DNA from: Clavelina lepadiformis
Taxonomy: Eukaryota; Chordata; Ascidiacea; Aplousobranchia; Clavelinidae
Assembly: GCF_947623445.1 (NCBI RefSeq)
Contig: NC_135242.1
Span: 8,680,001-8,744,000, forward strand
DNA: 64,000 nucleotides
Direction of reading: 5' to 3'
Shown: one piece after another, positions 48,306 to 63,507 of the stretch
Numbering within the stretch: the first letter of the stretch is position 1
How the letters are laid out: every line of letters begins with the position of its first letter
Translations under genes and position numbers: made by a program
Notes under the pieces: model-generated
The model's input: only the letters and a program-made list of their open reading frames with translations
The model's database searches: none
What the model was told of the DNA's origin: nothing

Positions 48306-50926
48306 GGCTACATAAAATAACTTGTAGCCATATATCCACAAGGACAGACTCTAAAACTTTGTTTTCTTAATCATGCAAGTATCTTATTCACAGTTAAAGT
48401 TTCATGTACTTCAGGTCATCAACCGCAATGTAGGCTACAGCACATTACATGAATAAGCTTCAGGAAAATCAACACAAATTGCTGAGCTTTACAAAATCGA
48501 ATGACATATACCGGTACTTTGCGACTTAGCTGTAGAAGAAAAATTATGTTATACAATCGTACTTGAATATTCAAACTAGGTTACACTGTAAGTTGTCCGA
48601 GTCTACAATCAAACTAATTACCGTATTATTAAAATTATCAGACCCTCTCTGGCACTATTTTTTGCACTCCAAACGCAGTAGGCCTTATTTATTCTCGGTG
48701 TTGGTAGCTACAGTACTAGGAGAGTGGTCTTAAATCCTACGAGACCTACCGAACTTATTAGCCTACGTATTTCCATAGACCTTTAACACTGGACACTACA
48801 AATACATAACTACAATTTTAACCTAATAAAATTTTAATGTGTTTGAAAGCCATCAACTACAGAAACATTTTTGCAGAATCTACGTTAACACACGACACCT
48901 TTCCAGTTCTCATTGAACATCACGCATTGCATGACACAACGGCAGATAGTCCGCTAACTGGCAAAAAAATACCATAGCGGTAATATATTGCTGTATACCC
49001 TTGAACCACAAACTACAAATATTTGCCTAAATATTTCTCTTTCCCCCTCCAAGTTGTTTACTGCTAGAAACGCGGCAAAGCGTGGCAGTTCCCGCAAAAC
49101 AACGCACTAACCATTAATTACCATGCCTTGCTTTTCCTTGTTTTCGAACAGCGTATTGATTCCTACGTGGGAGCACCACTACGCTTTCATGCTATTCAAC
49201 TACATAGCTAACGCAGCTCAGTTCATCTACAGCCAGTCGTATCGTGTATGCCAACGCATTAAACCTTCTCTACACACACTCGGGTAGTGTGCGTGTATGT
49301 GCACAAGTCGCGCAATTCCACGAGCGCGACGTCTAGACGCCGCGGTCAGACAACGTCTCTATCGTTGGTTTGGTCTTCTCTGCTGGTTGGTTCACTCCCT
49401 AAATATATGTATTTCCAGAATTATTTGTTTAAACTCAAGCGCTTTTGTTTTTCCTTTATTTTCTTCCCGAACTCAGAGTAAACAAGCTGCATTTGGATTG
49501 AGTGTTGTCATTGCTACTTTTTTCGCTTTGTTCATGATAACAGGTCGTTTATTAATGTTAGCTTTGACTGCAATATCCTATCTGTGACATTCCCCTGGAA
49601 AATACCACATTTTAAGACATAACGATCATTAACTTAATTCCGCTTAAAGTTAGCTACTTCGAAACCGGTTATTACACAAAATTTTCTTCACCAGCACTTT
49701 CCAAGCATATGAATATAATAGCAGTAGCTGACTGTCAAGCGCAAATATGCTTTCGTGCATTCTAATTGTTGCGTTGTAAATTGGTTTTTGCATAACGGTG
49801 AAGGCAAACCTATGTTCTTCTAACGGCTTCTTTTCTTGGGAATGTTATCAGATAGTAAAGTGTCACCCCGCTTTTTAGTTTCAACTTCAAGCCAATTTCA
49901 CGGTATGGCAAGGAGTCAAATGTATAAGGGTTAAAAGTGAAACGAATAAAAGCAAAAGAAAGCTTACACGACTTACAGACGCCATCCACTCACTAATCGT
50001 GTGTAGGTCTAAGTGACCATTTCTGCGCAAAGCGGATGCACTGAGACTCAGTACGTCGTTCATTGCATTGTTATTGATGGTGTAAGCATTAAGCTGGAGG
50101 TATTTTGTATCTTTTGCGACCAAAGCTCGAAATCGTTACCTGCAACACTATGCGCACGATTTTCTAACTAAATTCAAAATTAATATATTTCGCAAGAAAT
50201 TTTCCAATGCGTTGCGGCCTTTCTTCCTTGAAGGTGTTGACAAGTATCATGAACTCGTGGCAACATGACGTAAAATGTTTGTTGAAGTCTACTAAATAAA
50301 ACTAAAATCACGTAAAGAAAATTCCTACAGGCTTATACAGGTCACCTTTTGCTACTTTCATTCGCAACGTTAATACCTCGACCTTTTCCAACACTTTCGT
50401 AATGTAACGGTTTATTACGTTAAGAAAAGCACCTACAAACCTACACATGGGGAACCTTCAAACAAATCAAAACAAAATACATTAAACAGATTTATAAAAA
50501 TGAAAATTTGGTACTCGAAAAAAATGTATCAAATATACTAAAAATGATCACAGTAGGTTAATAAAAATTGCTAAAAGACATCAATAATATAGCGATTTCC
50601 TAAATTACAGTGAACTAAAAAAAAGACGAGTCTAACATACATAAATATCAGATAATAGTAATTATAGATTCTCTTAGCACAGCATCAATCGTAAAATTGC
50701 ATTGACCGCAATACAGGCACCTTAAACCTATACATTCCACATTTCAAGAAGAAATAATTACCATTTAAACACCATATGTTGTGCTTGTGTATAACGTTGA
50801 ATGCTAAAAAGTTAATTAACAACATACATCGGAAGACAAATATGACGGCAATGCCAGGACAGTGCACAGGTAATACACACGCCGTTGTTAAGGATTCGCG
50901 TCAAACATATTACCATGAAGGATATA
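48306..50926. other. Spacer holding the SKI promoter side and the TTC21B 3' end
   Basis: No gene recognised. A locally CpG-rich stretch at about 49270-49370 (CGCGCAATTCCACGAGCGCG) is a candidate SKI promoter or upstream exon. The plus-strand frames at 49287-49587 have no familiar content. Confidence 0.4.
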
Positions 50927-53900
50927 TTAGACTCTTATACCGGCACGCGCCTTATCGAGGATATCTTTTTTCATTCTCGGATAGTCGGGATGAAGTGCCA
51001 GCACTTTATGCGAAATATCTATGGCATCTATGTTGCGTTTCGCCTTCAAATAGTTGAACGCCAATTTGTAACCTAAAACAGAGATGGAAGTATTTACTTC
51101 GCCGACAGATAAAAATTACTTACTTGTGGGGGTTGGACCAACGCGTTTTTACAGAAACACACAAACTTATAGTAGGATTACTTAAGATTCAATATTGTCA
51201 GTTGTCACCTATTGCCGGGTTGGACTGATTGCTGTACTCCCATGCTTTCTCGTAGTTCAATGACGCATCTTTATAAGATTGCTCCTTTTCGTAAATGAAG
51301 CCCATGTATTCGTACGCAATACAGCAAGACTGTTGAAATAATAAGAAAAATCGTCAACCAACCCAAGAACAGCGGCCATTAACATTTCTGAAAGAGTGTT
51401 ATCTGATGAACAACTTTCAAGTGGAAATCATGTGACGGTTAATACCAAGAACTGTATCTACAGCAAAGTGCTTGTAGAATGCGTTGTGCTTTATCACTTC
51501 AAAATAAACAAAAGGAAATGTTTACTTCAAAGCTACAGCGACCTTTCAAGATCGGAAATAAACAAGGCATAAGACTGCTGCCCGAAGAGCAATATTAAAT
51601 ATGGCGGCTTGGTCTTGTTTACCATCTTATGAAGCTCCGGAAGTCAGCTATGCTACGATTGCACTGGCTCGTTGTTGTGCAGTGAAAATTACGCAACTTG
51701 CATGCGCGTGTGCTATGTGTATTCTTAGAACCACCGGCTAATGATAGGCACGTGGATGGTTACGGTAACAGGTAAGTGAACACAAGGGACCAAGAGTAGG
51801 GCTTGACAATGCCATTCAATTTTTCTACCTTGTTTTGATCCAAGCATTTTTTAAGCAGTTCGGTTGCCATGTCGTATTTCCCGGCACTTATGTACATGTC
51901 AGCAAGCAGCAGCCAGGATTGTTCAAAGTACTCGGCTTCTTCCGATGTCCATTGCATCTGCAAAGTCCAGCAAGGTTATGAAATAAAACTTGTTGACAAA
52001 GCGCTTCGTCATGGCGAAACAATGCGCTAATTTTACCTTCGATAGTCGTTTTAACTGATTTCTGGCGCGCGGTATTTGCTTCAGTATCTGATAGGCAATC
52101 GCCATCCCAAGCAATGCCGGAACGTAGTCTTTCTGAATATCAAAACGTAATTTAATCATCTTTAAAAGTTTTCTAACGAATGGTACCTGTTAAAATAGCA
52201 ACTATGACAGGCAACGTTGTGTTGGCCGTTTTGTTTTTCCAGCGTACCAAAACTTGCAAATATCCAGCGCAACATGTAAACAAATCATTTAACTGCATTT
52301 TGGTCATTGAACGTGCTTGAGGCTCGGAAAAATGAGCTTGACATTTTCAGATGATCAAGTATCAAATTTTAAGTTTATATCCACAGTTTCTAGTTAAAAA
52401 ATATTTCTTCAAAGATTGAAGATTGAAAACTGTGCATAGGGAACGGTTTTGCAAACAACCAATCGGCGTCGGCAATTAAATCTAGTATTTTAGTAGAAGA
52501 GGGTTAGTGGAGCCGAAATGAGCCATATAACTTATGTTTTTCATCAGTTACACTTCTGTATTTAAAAAGTACGGGTCAAAGACTAATCCAAACAAAACTT
52601 ATGTAGCAGTAATGGCAACCTTAGCAAACACATATACAGGCGTTCAACCTAAAGTAGCCATTAAGCTGTAAAGCCAGACATGAGTCAAGTCACCTTATTT
52701 TGACAAATGTCTAGAAAATTGGCCAAAGCTCTTTCAGCGTTCGGCTTGTGCTTGGTAGAGACCAGAACCATATTATCTAAAACTTGCGCCTTGAACGGGT
52801 CAGATGACTTGAATTCCTTCACAAGACGCTCGGCCGTCGATAAGGCGTTGCTGTCTTTTCCTGGCGTACTGCACAAACGCAATTCACGTTATGCGGATGA
52901 GTAACATGGATAACACACAATTGCAACATTGAAAATAAGATAGCTACAGGTATGCGCCCAATCAAAAAGTAAGAAATCAACAGCATGGGTTGCATGAACG
53001 ACAATAAATATTATTAACGTAGATATTGTTAATAATTTCATATAAGAGCTCAATAAATGTGTTTCATTCATTCACCAGTGACACGGAAAGTTTAAGCACC
53101 ATTATCATGCTCGGCATATACTTTTGATAAAGCAAAACGCGCAAAGTTCGCAGATTCTGATTAGCATGGATATCAAAATCTGTTATTCATAAATCTCACG
53201 AATTCAAACTATGTTCAGTTTGGGAAATCCCTATACAAGTAAAACATCAGTATACATCAGTAAAACCTGTCCAATAATTTAATATAAACTACATATACTG
53301 TCTAAAACCGCGGACAGCAAATTGATTTTCAGTGTAGCCTTATAAGCGTTGCCTGATGTAGATGGAAAACTGGCTTAAAAACAATTATAGGATTAAACAT
53401 GAGCGACGTGGTAAAGGCCTTACAAAAATATCGAAATGTTGTATACATCAAATTAATCGAACCTCTATGTGTAAAACTAAATCTCAAGATACTGATATAC
53501 AGGGTTTCTCAACCGGAGCACTACAGTCCCCTGGGGCCCATGAGGGTGTTCTACGGGGGCCACAAGCAGATGCATCACCAGTGAGCTATACTGTAGTAGT
53601 GGTAGTGGTAGTGGTAGTAGTAGTAGTAGGGGAAGAGATGCACGGGAGACACAACTTTGTCATGTTCTTGTGCTTGTTGTGCAAAATTAGCGGTACGAAG
53701 GCTACCGCACACGCAGTAGTGAAATAAAAAGTGTTTTGCAACGTACAATCTACATTTTTTATTGATGAGCAGGGACCATGGCTTTTGAGGGCACTGTAAG
53801 GGGGCCACGAACCGTGAAAGGTTGAGAACTACTGCCCTAAACTTTCGAAAGAATTTTAGAACGTATCATGACAATAGCAAATGAGGCTGCCAGGCCTAAA

Positions 53901-56900
53901 ATTTTTCAAATGTCGTACATCGTTCACGAAAATCCCATTTATTGCACCATTTCATTAATTCTAGTTTGGTGATAGGAATATCAATCAATGTAGTCATTTG
54001 TTCCAACGAACTCGAGGCTATGTTGCCAATACTACATAAATAGCATAAATATTAAGACTGAATCTATATAAATTATCACCTTTCATTAATACTTTCGAAA
54101 ACCTCTCCGCCCAAAGTTCGCTGATTTGGGTTGAGACAGATTCGAATCATGTTCTCCAAAGCTTTTTCTTTCCATTCCCCGTCGCAGCGGGCCCGGTTGA
54201 AAAGCTGCAAGGCTGTGTGTGGTTTACCGGAGTACCTGAGAAAGAATAGACTGCCGAAATATATAGCGCACAATGACACGAGCGGGTTGTAAGGGTTTTA
54301 ACGGTTTCAAATCAACGACATACAATGTTTTATATGTCAACGCAACTAACCATTCATAAAGCCCTTTACAATATTGATAGCCGGCGTCCATAGCTGCCTT
54401 GCCCTCGCCAGCTTTTTCCTCCGCCAATTTGAGGAAACGAAGAGCGGCGTCGAGTTGTCCTCCCCGACGCAGAAGCCCTATCAAGCGAGCAAGCGCCTGC
54501 AGGAAATGCGTAGCAGTTAAAAGCTTGAATGCGTCACAAAGCCTTACGTTAATGTGTCGCAAAACCACAAAATAATTTAATCCAGTGGTCTCCTTGCTGA
54601 GGTCGCCAACCGTTGGGACGTGCAGCTGCATGAACCGAACGGAAGACTTGTTACGCGCCAGCAGCATACAGTGCTCAAAAGGAAGGTTATTACGTAATAA
54701 ATTTCTCATGCTGTTGCCCTGCGGACGCCACTTTTACAACACTCTCTGTCATAATCATTTGCGAATAAAATAGCTGTTTACGTGCCAAAACAATAACTAT
54801 TTCGGAAGTGTTTGATGTCACCAACATTTATCTTAGGTTATATTTGCGCATAAGGAAAGACTCTAGACAGGTATTATCACGCCGATTAAGCTTACGACAA
54901 TCGACTAATCTTTAGGATAAACTCAGAACAAGGGCAACAAATAAAGAACGGCAGGCTACGACCAGCCATGTCTAAATAGTACTCAGGTTTTCAACGTGTA
55001 TAAACCTCGTAATGCTCCGGCTTTGCTTCGAGCAGCTGTTCGTAATGGTATATTGCATCCTTGTACTGTTTCTTGCTGAACATAACGTCAGCCAGCATCT
55101 ACATGAAAAAAATTAAGATCTGTGTAGGAATTTTACGTACAGGAGAACACGGAAATACACAACGTTAGTAAGTAAGCTATACAACACGCTGTTTAATGTT
55201 CACTTCAAGCGATGAAATTTTATGAAGTACTAAATTTCCTTCTTTTTGGAAGCATTATATACACGGAGTTGCATCATAACGAGGATAATAGCACTGGACT
55301 TTTGAAACAAAGCCGCATAAAACGCCCAATACCGCACAAACCAAATAATTTTTGAAACCTTGCATTTACAGTAGTTTTGCCGAAAATGATTGTTTATGAC
55401 ATGGTTTAGCAAAAAAATAAAAAGGGCCATAGCAATGGGTAACTTACCATGCTCGCTTGGTCTTGGTGATTGGTGGAAACGCGGAGGGCCTGCATGCAAT
55501 ATTGTTGACAAGAATCCAAGTCGCCCGTCTGCAAGTAAAGCTTGGCCAAATCCAGCATAGTCTACAAAATAGCGTATGCGAGAGATGTAGCCCGACATAT
55601 ACATTTTCATTTCTGCTTTGTTACAAAGTACAAGCTCAAGCAAAGTCCAAACGTAAACACCGATATTTAAGAAATGCTGCGCATGACGAATATACTCAAT
55701 TTCAGTAGAAGACTAACACATACATCAACGTCATCTTCGCAATAGATTAGTGCCTCCTTGTGGTGAATAATTGCCTGCTGAAGATCATTAGAGTGTGTGT
55801 ACGCATGGTTAGCGAGTTGGCTGCAGATGTTAGCCGTTAGTCGTTTCTGTGCAATAGCACCATCTGGCTGTTCCACCTGAACACGTTTCAAGACACGCGC
55901 CTGCAGACAAGAATTTTCAAGTTTATCATAAGCATCTTATGTTATTAATTATTACGCAATTCTTAGAAATACTGCAAAAATTGCTTCCACAGTTTGCATT
56001 TTAAAAATAACAATCATTATCTAAACATGTATCGAAACAAGGCTGATCAAGTTTGAGGCCAACTGATATTGACTGACAATAACTTAAGTTTATTTGATAT
56101 TTGAAGATTTCCAAGAGTATATGATAGATATAGTACCTGCACTTCTCTAGCTTCCTTCAATGCTTGAAGTTCTTCTGCGTGGCGGCTGCTCTTCCGAAAC
56201 AAGGTTGCTAAGAGCATAAATCGTCGCGTCTCATTCATCTGCACTTCAAGGTCACTGCCAACCTGTTGTTCTTCAGCTGCCTGATATGAAACACCATCAA
56301 AAAAAGTATCGATTTATCAGCCTGTAATGATACCAAGTCATTTTTGATCGTAGCACTTCAAGATTCTTGCCTGTTGTAAAACTCTTTCAGCTTTTGTATA
56401 GTTCTTCAGTTTCAACAGGAGATCAACAAGTTCAAAACGCAAATGCTTTTGCTGGCCATTGCTGATTGCAGTCTCATAATATGCTATTGCCTGAGCACAT
56501 TATATTAATATTGTTAACAAATTGTGTCATCCAATTAATTAGCAACGATGCAAAAAGACAAAATTCCCAGCAAAAAAAGAAAATACTGCACAACCTTTTT
56601 GTAATCATGGGTTTTTATCATGGCTTGTCCAATTTTACTGGCCAATGCACCATCCTTTGGATTTTTTCTCAAAGCTTTCTCGTAAACTTCAATGGCTTTC
56701 TCAGGCTTAAAACAAAACACAGAATGTATTTTATTTATGTTATGTAGTTGACCTTGACTTTGCCAAAATATACAGTTCCAACTTCCACATACTCATTAGA
56801 ATGCATGCTAATGTTAGACGTTACAATTAATTTAATCAATCATAGCAACTGATTATCACAGCAAAATAATTAAAAGCATACAACAGATTTCAATTGTAAA

Positions 56901-59900
56901 CACATTACAAAAACATATCCAACTATTTTAAATTACCTCTTGAATACTAATATATGCGTCCCCCAACAACAAACAAGAGTGAGTTGAAGGCTGCTGTTCA
57001 ACCAGTTCTCTGCAAAAGCATCTGTGTTAATATCTGGTTCCTCTCATAAAAGATTATGGATCAATTTCCTTAGAGTAATACCTGTAGCAGCTGGTAAACA
57101 ATTTCTTGTCTTTGCGATGGTGAAGGTATATCTGGGCCATCTTTTCTTTTGCCTTTAGTATAATAATGCTACTCATATTGTGTAAGCAATGTAAGCTTAA
57201 AACTTACAAGTATAATCAGGGGTTGTCAAAATCCAAACAATGGCTCATAAATGAAACAAAACTTGAAAGTGTTTAAATACTACAAGCTTTACCTGAATGT
57301 AGTAAGGCTGGTCTGGCTTGATAGCTCTCAACATTGCAAGAGCTTGTTCAATATCACCACGATTGACAGCCAAATCAGCATTAGCAACTCGTACACGAAT
57401 CTATGTAAAAGATTTTACTGGAGTATTTAGTGAATCACATTATCTACATCTACACTAATTGTTTTTAAAAGTTATAAAACATGCATGTAAAAAATCAATC
57501 AAAGAGAGAACGTTTATGAACTCTTTTTGTATATAACGCCAAGTTTGAAAAATTTTTTGCATTTTTGTTCCTGCATTCGCACTGCATAGTTTTGAAAATA
57601 TTACATGATATGACAAACATACCTCTTCAGATGTTCCTTGGAAAACATTCATTGCATCTTGCATTACTTTTGCTGCCTCATGCTAAAGTTTTTGACAATA
57701 CCATTCATTTTATTGTTGCAGTAAATATTTTGTTTCTAGGCTGAATACAAAACGGAAAAATACTTACATGTTCATCACTAGCTGTGTGAGCTTCTACCAG
57801 CTCCAGAAATATAGAAAGCCTATCATTGCTGTCAATTACAATAGGCTTTTTATCTGAAATGAAATAAATTTATTCACAGTATGCTGAAATATGGTATCAC
57901 ATACGCATACATATACTTGATTTCTGTCTTACTGTGTTTATGTGCAGCAGAAACTGGGCGTTTTACACCTGGCAGGGCAAAAGCCAATTTTAAAGTTTGT
58001 ACACATTCTACCAACTTTCCACTTTGCTTCAGAGTTCTTGACTTTATCAAATAATACAGGGGATGGTCTCGGATCTAGAAGATTGCAAAAAAGAAACTTT
58101 TTCTAAAGTTGTCGTTAATAACAATGCAAAAATTGCATTTCTAGTATGTTGTTTCAAAAATCAATACAAGAGTGTATGTGTCACAAGCAAAGAATAAGCC
58201 TATGCCCACATAATCATATGAGCAAATAGCTATGCATACAAAGAACTTTCGTTTCTTCAATCATCATGAAATATGAGTAACAGCTTTATAGAGGATAAAT
58301 TTTACCATTATGGCTTTTGTATTAAAAAAATATCATGACAGAAATAGATTATTATGTCTTTAATATTCTACATAGCAAAGGTTTCATTTGTACTGTCTAA
58401 ATAAAACACTTCCATAAACGTTTTTAATTGCAAACAAAGTTTTTAATTTACAGTTTGAATTTGAAAACACTGTCATAATTTCAGCTCACCTCAAAGTTGA
58501 AACTCAGAGCAGTTTCCAAATACTGGGAGGTTATAGAGTTGTTGCCTTTATGAAAGTAGATTTGAGCCATAAGAAGGTGTGCATCACCATTTGTTTCATC
58601 TTGTTGAAGGCAATGTTTCAGTGAAGATGCCGCACCATCCATGTCCCCTGAAATAAATTCACACTAACTAAAACATAAACATTGTTGATATAAATTTGTA
58701 AACCAAAGATTTACTTTCCGGTATGTTACTGATGAGCAAAATGTCATAAGGTGGCAAACCCATGTAAAGGTTAAAGTTGTCAATACATTGGTTAATTGGA
58801 TTATACAGGTTTTTTATTAGTGGTACAGGGCTGCAAATTACAAAATTTAATAAAAAGATGCCTTGATTTTTTACAGCAAAGTTTGCATTAATCAATTTCT
58901 GATAACATATTTCCTTACACATCAGACCGAACCTTTCATAATGTCATTACAAGAAGCGGACTTTGTTGCTGATATCTTGTTTAAGGGGCCCCCATTTTAT
59001 TGGTTTGCACAACAATCCTTAGTTGTTGTAAAATTTATAACAGCCGATAACATATGTTTAACCTGAAAGAAATTTTGCTTTAGCCAGCAGGTAGGTTGCT
59101 TCCAACATTCCAGAGAATACTTTGCAGATAACATCAAGTATTTCAAGACATTTTGTAAGTGTTGGAGGTACAGTTTGACCACTTAAAACTGGCTGCAAAA
59201 ACAGTCATGTTATGTGTGAACAGTTGTCTATCCATCACAATTACAATAACCAGTACCAATATGTAGCACTACAGGGCAGAGGTACGAAAGTATAAAGTAC
59301 TCTTCAAATTCACCTGAGTCGGAGACATTTTGAAGAGTTGACGAACAATTTCCATGACTAAGTCTGGATTAAACTGGATAATCATGTCAGTGGTAAAGGT
59401 GGACTTCTCCAACATTTGTAGCTTGGTACTCCAAGAATTAAGTAAGTAATGCAGAGTTTCTTCCTGTGGCTTCCCAGATTCATGGGTAAGTACTGCTTTT
59501 AAGAATGATACTTCCTAAAAAGTAGCAAAATAAAATACTTTGAACCGACACACTATATACTGTGTATCCCAACAGTGTTGGAGTATAAATATTATGTTAC
59601 TTACAGGGTCCATTTGTAGTTGAGTTAGAAATTCCAATTGATCTGAAATGTCTTGCAAAGCCGCAGGGTCATATTCTTTTTTTGCTTCATACTCAACTAT
59701 CTGGCACCTTAACATTCCAACCAGTGCAGCCACACTGGTCTCATCAATGGCCATTGCAGAATTGAGGCACTTCACTGTATCTTTATATTTACCCTGCATG
59801 GGGAAAAGGTTATATTCAAAAATACTACTTGCTATCATGAAATATTGCATAATTAGTGAGGCTAAAAACACACAGGCTTCAGTTTCAAGGTTTACTGGAT

Positions 59901-62900
59901 TACATTATTAGATATTTACATATCTCATTTTTCTACTGTAAATTCTCAATTTCATTCCAAGATTATGTAACAACAGTATATTAGGAAAATGAGTACTGAG
60001 TATCAAACGATTTAACACACCATGAGAAATAACTGATGAGCAAGTTCATTTGCATAAGATGCGTTTTCTGGTTTCAATGTAACTGCTCTTTCAACTAAAG
60101 TGTAGGTTTGTTTGAGAACAGACATATTACGACTGCACTGTAACAAAAATAGAACATCAGGTTATATATATGCATTTCTAAAATACAGTAAAACACATAA
60201 TAACAAAATAAAAAGGTCATTCAGACATTTTGGGGATGTACAGATACTGGCAGTTTTATCTTAACTTGAAATCAAAGGAGACCATTTCACTGATGCTTTA
60301 AACTTGTCAATTAATAGAGAAAAATATTGCACATGCAAAGAATACACAGTATGATTATAGTTAAATATATACTATATTTAGTAATTTGTGTAAGAGCCTT
60401 TTTATTACTAGATCTTTTTGATTTCGCAATTTTCAAACAAGTGTGCGCACTCCTGATCTGAAACAACTACAATGAGTAATTCGCCTAGAATTACTCCATT
60501 TATATACCATGATTAGGTCAAACTAATTGCAAAAATGTCAACAACGAAGTCTTTCAGTGTAGTACAAGTCCATGCAGGGTAACTTCCATTGAAATATTAG
60601 CTCACAAGCAATTTAATATCGATGATTAAGCAAGAATTATACATAGGTAATAAAAAGTACCTTACGAAAAGTAACAAAACAAGCACTTACCACACGAGAA
60701 AATAGCTGACCAGATTTTAAATAAAGTTCAGCATTCTGTGGTTCAAATCTATCAATAACCTACAAATGAAAGCATGAAAATTAGGGATCCATGTAATTGC
60801 ATGGTACATAAATAAGCATAATTAATTACGACTATGGTCATTTAATGACCATTATTCTGGTAATTAAAGACTAACTAGATATTCCAGAACTAATCAGGTG
60901 ACTAAAAAACAAAAACATTATAGTCAAAGGTGGCAATTATTTATTAGACAATACTAAAAATCATTACATTTATTTTGACACGCTAAGCTCTCCAAACAAC
61001 CGAAGCGTTGCGTGTAATAGAGCAGCTCCTATCATATATCTACAAGTAATTTAGAATAAAATTTGCCACTTTCCAACAAATATGGCATCACTGAATTTAA
61101 GGAAGATCCTACGAAAAGTAAGTTAAAAAGCACTACTAAATCAGGTTCTTAAAAATTGCTCTATAAGACTCCCTAATGCTTAGATAGCCTACATATTTTC
61201 TTTGTTTAACTTAACCAATTTTTTATTATAGCCTCTCGTTAAATAACCTATTTAGTTTTTGGCCTTTATATTTAAGCCATTTTTGCATATGTTTTAAGTA
61301 ATTATGTTCAATATAACTGCAAACCACAAACTTGGTAGAGTAGTGGCTAAAATTCTATTTTTCTAAAATTGTGGCTAAAATGGCTAAAATTCCGTACATA
61401 TTTTTTAAACAATTTTTTTAACTGAATTGCAGAATGTTTCAAATATCAACATATATTATACTGAAGAAAAGTGTTACATAGAAAAATTAACTTGAAAAAA
61501 CAAAAGATTTTATAGCAATGGTACAAGTAGAAGTGCTGTTACATTCGAGCAAAATGCCAAGAATTATAAATCACAATGCTTTGAATTCTTTCACGTAGTA
61601 CCCCACACTTGTAGCTGTCCAAAACTCTTTCCCACTGACTATACTAGGAACTATTTTGATTCCCTAATACCATCTCCGAGTACAGTAGTACCAAACTTAA
61701 AATGCCATGTGACATCAAAGTAAATATAACCTGGATCAATTCACTAATTCTGTTGACGGCATCCGAATATTTTCCTTCCCGAGCAATACAATACAAAGTT
61801 TGCATTTTCAATGCTTCTGGGTGATGTGAATTGATGGAAAGCAACCTTCACATAAAGGGAATAGTTAATGCAGTTAATATTCCAAAATCATTAAACCGGT
61901 AATAAATGTTTGCTATTCTGCAGTTTATTCAGTTATATTGCAAGTAACAACAAATGTTACTAACTCATAACTTTTCTGAAGTATCATAAAAATTATTTTA
62001 ATTTTAACACCTTGACGTGGTATCAATAACTTGATCCCAAGCTTTATTTGCAAGATGGAGTCTAGTCAGCTCAACAAGTGCAGGACTAAACTTTGGATAA
62101 CTGATTACAATTAAATTTATTGAATCCAGGACATGCCGAGTTCTTCCAAAGAATGCATATGCCCTAAAGCAGAGAAATTAACAGGTATATTATTAGTGGT
62201 AAAGAAATCTGCCGCATAATTTAAGACGTTTTAACAAGAAATTAAAAATTAAAACCTGCTGGACACAAGCCTAGGCTACATAAAATTTGAATTAACATAT
62301 TCCATTTAAAAATTTATGTGCACACTTAACATACTACCTTGATATAGTATGGTATATACTATGTTTAGTAACAACTGTGCTATGTTCCATAGAAATATCA
62401 AATACAGCATACTTTGCTTTAGCCAAATATGCAAAAGGATCACGGTTGGCATCATTTAATGCTGGTTCCAACATTTTCACACCTTTCTTGATCACGTTAT
62501 GGTTACCAGAGGTTATATCAATCCACGCTTTAAGGACAATACCCTACAAAAACATGTCATGGTCGATGGAGCATGGATCAAATATAGTGAAATGTAGCAC
62601 CGTAAATATTAGTCATTTAGTGCTGTCCAAGAAACATGCTGATTTCAACTTCTTTCATTATTCAAGCTCAAAAAACGGTAGGCTAACCAGACTATAACAC
62701 TGGAATAAAATACCTGTCTGAAGTCTGGAAAATTCCTAGCAAGCTGATCTGAGAGATCTTTTGGGCTACGTGAACCCCCAATAAGCCAAACAGTTAAACC
62801 AGCAAAGTAAAGTTCCATGTCAGTTGCATTCTTTCGCAGACTTTTGGCTTTTGATTCATATGATGAGATCATGCTATGATCTACAAAACAAGCTTTCAAT

Positions 62901-63507
62901 TTATATGCAGACAAAATTGTAAATGTAAGTATAAACCAAGGAACTAACCAACCAACTAAGTATAACTGACCAAATGGGTCTATTGACTAAGTTTACGATG
63001 CTGCACATATTTAAACATTGAGGAATTATGCATCTGTCAGACTGACAAACCCTAGTCTATCATATTTCCAAGCACAAATCTCATTTAGATATACCAGAGC
63101 CTCCAGTCATTTCATGCGCTATTGAAAGAGCCAATGCAGCAGCAATTGAAACATTTTCTTTATCCGTAATGGGTTCAAGCTCTCTCATTCCTTCTTGAGT
63201 TCGACCTACATATGGATTTAAATAAATACCAGTAAAATATGAAACATGAAATAATGTGAAAATAGAATTTAATTTTGATGCGGGGTCAAATTATAACATC
63301 TTCCATTTCATGGCATTTAATGTAAAAGGCTTCAATTGAAAAAACGTGATTAAGCAAAAACAAAAAGTATATGACACCTTCTGCTAACATGCTTATTCCT
63401 TTGTAAAGTGTCAAAACTGGATCTGATCCAAACTTTCTGGTCGCATCCAACACAATCATTTGCACATGCCTGTAATATCCTTCCAGCATGTAATAATTAA
63501 GGTTAGC
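50927..63507 (-). CDS. TTC21B: Tetratricopeptide repeat protein 21B / IFT139 (first codons missing)
   Basis: Retrograde intraflagellar-transport (IFT-A) subunit of cilia. 31 minus-strand exons: 63507-63378, 63205-63095, 62880-62714, 62543-62413, 62163-62011, 61845-61731, 60759-60691, 60137-60021, 59793-59605, 59514-59314, 59192-59063, 58647-58490, 58074-57933, 57853-57768, 57682-57623, 57400-57293, 57152-57082, 57009-56937, 56705-56595, 56490-56371, 56280-56137, 55900-55724, 55561-55448, 55098-55006, 54496-54351, 54235-54080, 52868-52694, 52132-52037, 51957-51829, 51329-51209 and 51072-50927. The total is 1312 residues against 1316 in human. Landmarks in order: [123 protein letters not shown] and [21 protein letters not shown]. 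Only a short first coding exon is missing; it should lie at or beyond 63508. The intron after 56371 starts with GC. Confidence 0.97.
53500..53834. mobile_element. hAT-like element in a TTC21B intron
   Basis: Ends CAGGGTTTCTCAACC and GGTTGAGAACTACTG are diverged inverted repeats of the same terminal type as the other CAGTGGTTYYCAACC elements. The flanking 8 bp do not match, so the element is old or the boundary is shifted. It contains a GTA/GTG microsatellite. It lies between exons 54235-54080 and 52868-52694. Confidence 0.6.
53593..53629. repeat. GTAGTG/GTA microsatellite
   Basis: A run of GTAGTGGTAGTGGTAGTG followed by repeated GTA, inside the hAT-like element. Translated open frames across it give long valine or tyrosine/histidine runs, which are artefacts. 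Confidence 0.8.

Noticed and set aside
49287..49587. Plus-strand frames with a hydrophobic stretch near the SKI promoter
   Set aside because: No recognisable motif, no splice context, and the CpG-rich start is better explained as promoter sequence.
53362..53727. Plus-strand 121-residue frame with a long valine run
   Set aside because: The valine run is the GTA/GTG microsatellite of a transposon inside a TTC21B intron.
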